This document shows positions 32,335 through 32,584 of a stretch of 32,584 nt of DNA, piece after piece. This DNA comes from an uncultured Pseudorhodobacter sp. (GTDB lineage: Bacteria > Pseudomonadota > Alphaproteobacteria > Rhodobacterales > Rhodobacteraceae). The notes under the pieces were generated by a model. It worked only from the letters and a program-made list of their open reading frames with translations, searched no databases and was not told the DNA's origin. Position numbers and translations under genes: made by a program. The stretch is from the NCBI GenBank assembly GCA_913062925.1, contig CAJXWJ010000042.1:1-32584 (forward strand), written 5' to 3'. Within the stretch, counting starts at the first letter, position 1; the number at the start of each line of letters is the position of its first letter.

Positions 32335-32502
32335 TTTGTCGCTATAGCTCAAATCACATGGCAGATTATGGCATTTGATGCGGTTTTTGCGCGACAAGCT
32401 GTTTCTAGCTCGGAAACCCCACAGCATTTCGACCGCAGGCCGCTTCCCCTTTGCGCCCCAATGCGCTAATCCCAAGCCCAAGTAATTCCGAAGGGCTGCG
32501 CT

Positions 32503-32584
32503 ATGAAATTCACCCTGTCTTGGCTGAAAGATCACCTTGAAACGACGTCTTCGCTGGAAGACATCCTCTATGCTCTGACCGATC
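32503..32584 (+). CDS. pheT: Phenylalanyl-tRNA synthetase beta subunit, 5' end only
   Basis: Only the first 27 codons lie in the window: [20 protein letters not shown] then ILYALTD. This is the typical PheT N-terminus, which begins MKF(T/S)xSWLK. The beta subunit carries the tRNA-binding and editing domains of PheRS. GAAGG lies 7-11 nt before the ATG. The gap to pheS is 294 nt, so pheT may have its own promoter. Confidence 0.9.
   Translation, partial: MKFTLSWLKDHLETTSSLEDILYALTD

Noticed and set aside
1-32584. tRNA, rRNA, CRISPR arrays, transposases, phage or toxin-antitoxin genes
   Set aside because: None recognised on reading both strands; the window looks like core chromosome.

Overview
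The window is a GC-rich stretch of alphaproteobacterial chromosome, most likely from the Rhodobacteraceae/Paracoccaceae (Rhodobacter-like). The malyl-CoA lyase reads almost like the Rhodobacter sphaeroides Mcl1 sequence I remember. The sigma factor resembles RpoHII of that group, and gene orders such as argH / small lipoprotein / lysA / DUF4175 protein and ftsE-ftsX-plsC fit the same family. No database search was possible, so the species is not assigned.

Layout. 1-4.4 kb: an rpoH-family sigma gene cut by the window edge (minus), divergent from a glutathione S-transferase with an extra Cys-containing tail; then a ComM/YifB AAA ATPase and, convergent to it, gshB. 4.4-11.3 kb: yraN and rsmI (minus, overlapping) diverge from an LppC/LpoA-type lipoprotein, followed by glnD and murJ. 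11.3-15.5 kb: a rhomboid-fold protein lacking the catalytic residues, trpS, a near-perfect 33-bp inverted repeat, a TlpA-type thioredoxin, argH and a 42-codon LptM-like lipoprotein. 15.5-23.1 kb: lysA, a DUF4175/TIGR02302 membrane protein, a zinc-ribbon membrane protein (minus), and a tightly coupled ftsE-ftsX-plsC-PPOX-flavoprotein operon. 23.1-28.4 kb: accA and mcl1 (minus), a D-amino-acid aminotransferase, an RTX calcium-binding protein in visibly less GC-rich DNA, and an N-formylglutamate amidohydrolase. 28.5 kb to the end: pyk, a small membrane protein, rpmI-rplT with a strong terminator, pheS, a possible small antisense membrane ORF, and the first codons of pheT.

How the genes fit together. 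This is mainly core housekeeping DNA: translation (trpS, pheS, pheT, rpmI, rplT, rsmI), envelope and division (murJ, LpoA-like, ftsEX, plsC, accA), nitrogen and amino-acid metabolism (glnD, argH, lysA, dat), thiol/redox functions (gshB, GST, TlpA) and carbon metabolism (pyk, mcl1). I found no mobile element, CRISPR array, tRNA or rRNA, and nothing that looks like a complete undescribed system. The points most worth a second look are the rhomboid pseudoprotease, the GST fusion, the LptM-like lipoprotein, a putative sigma-E promoter before rpoH, a hairpin over the comM ribosome-binding site, a dispersed palindromic repeat, and TTGCG repeats upstream of mcl1.
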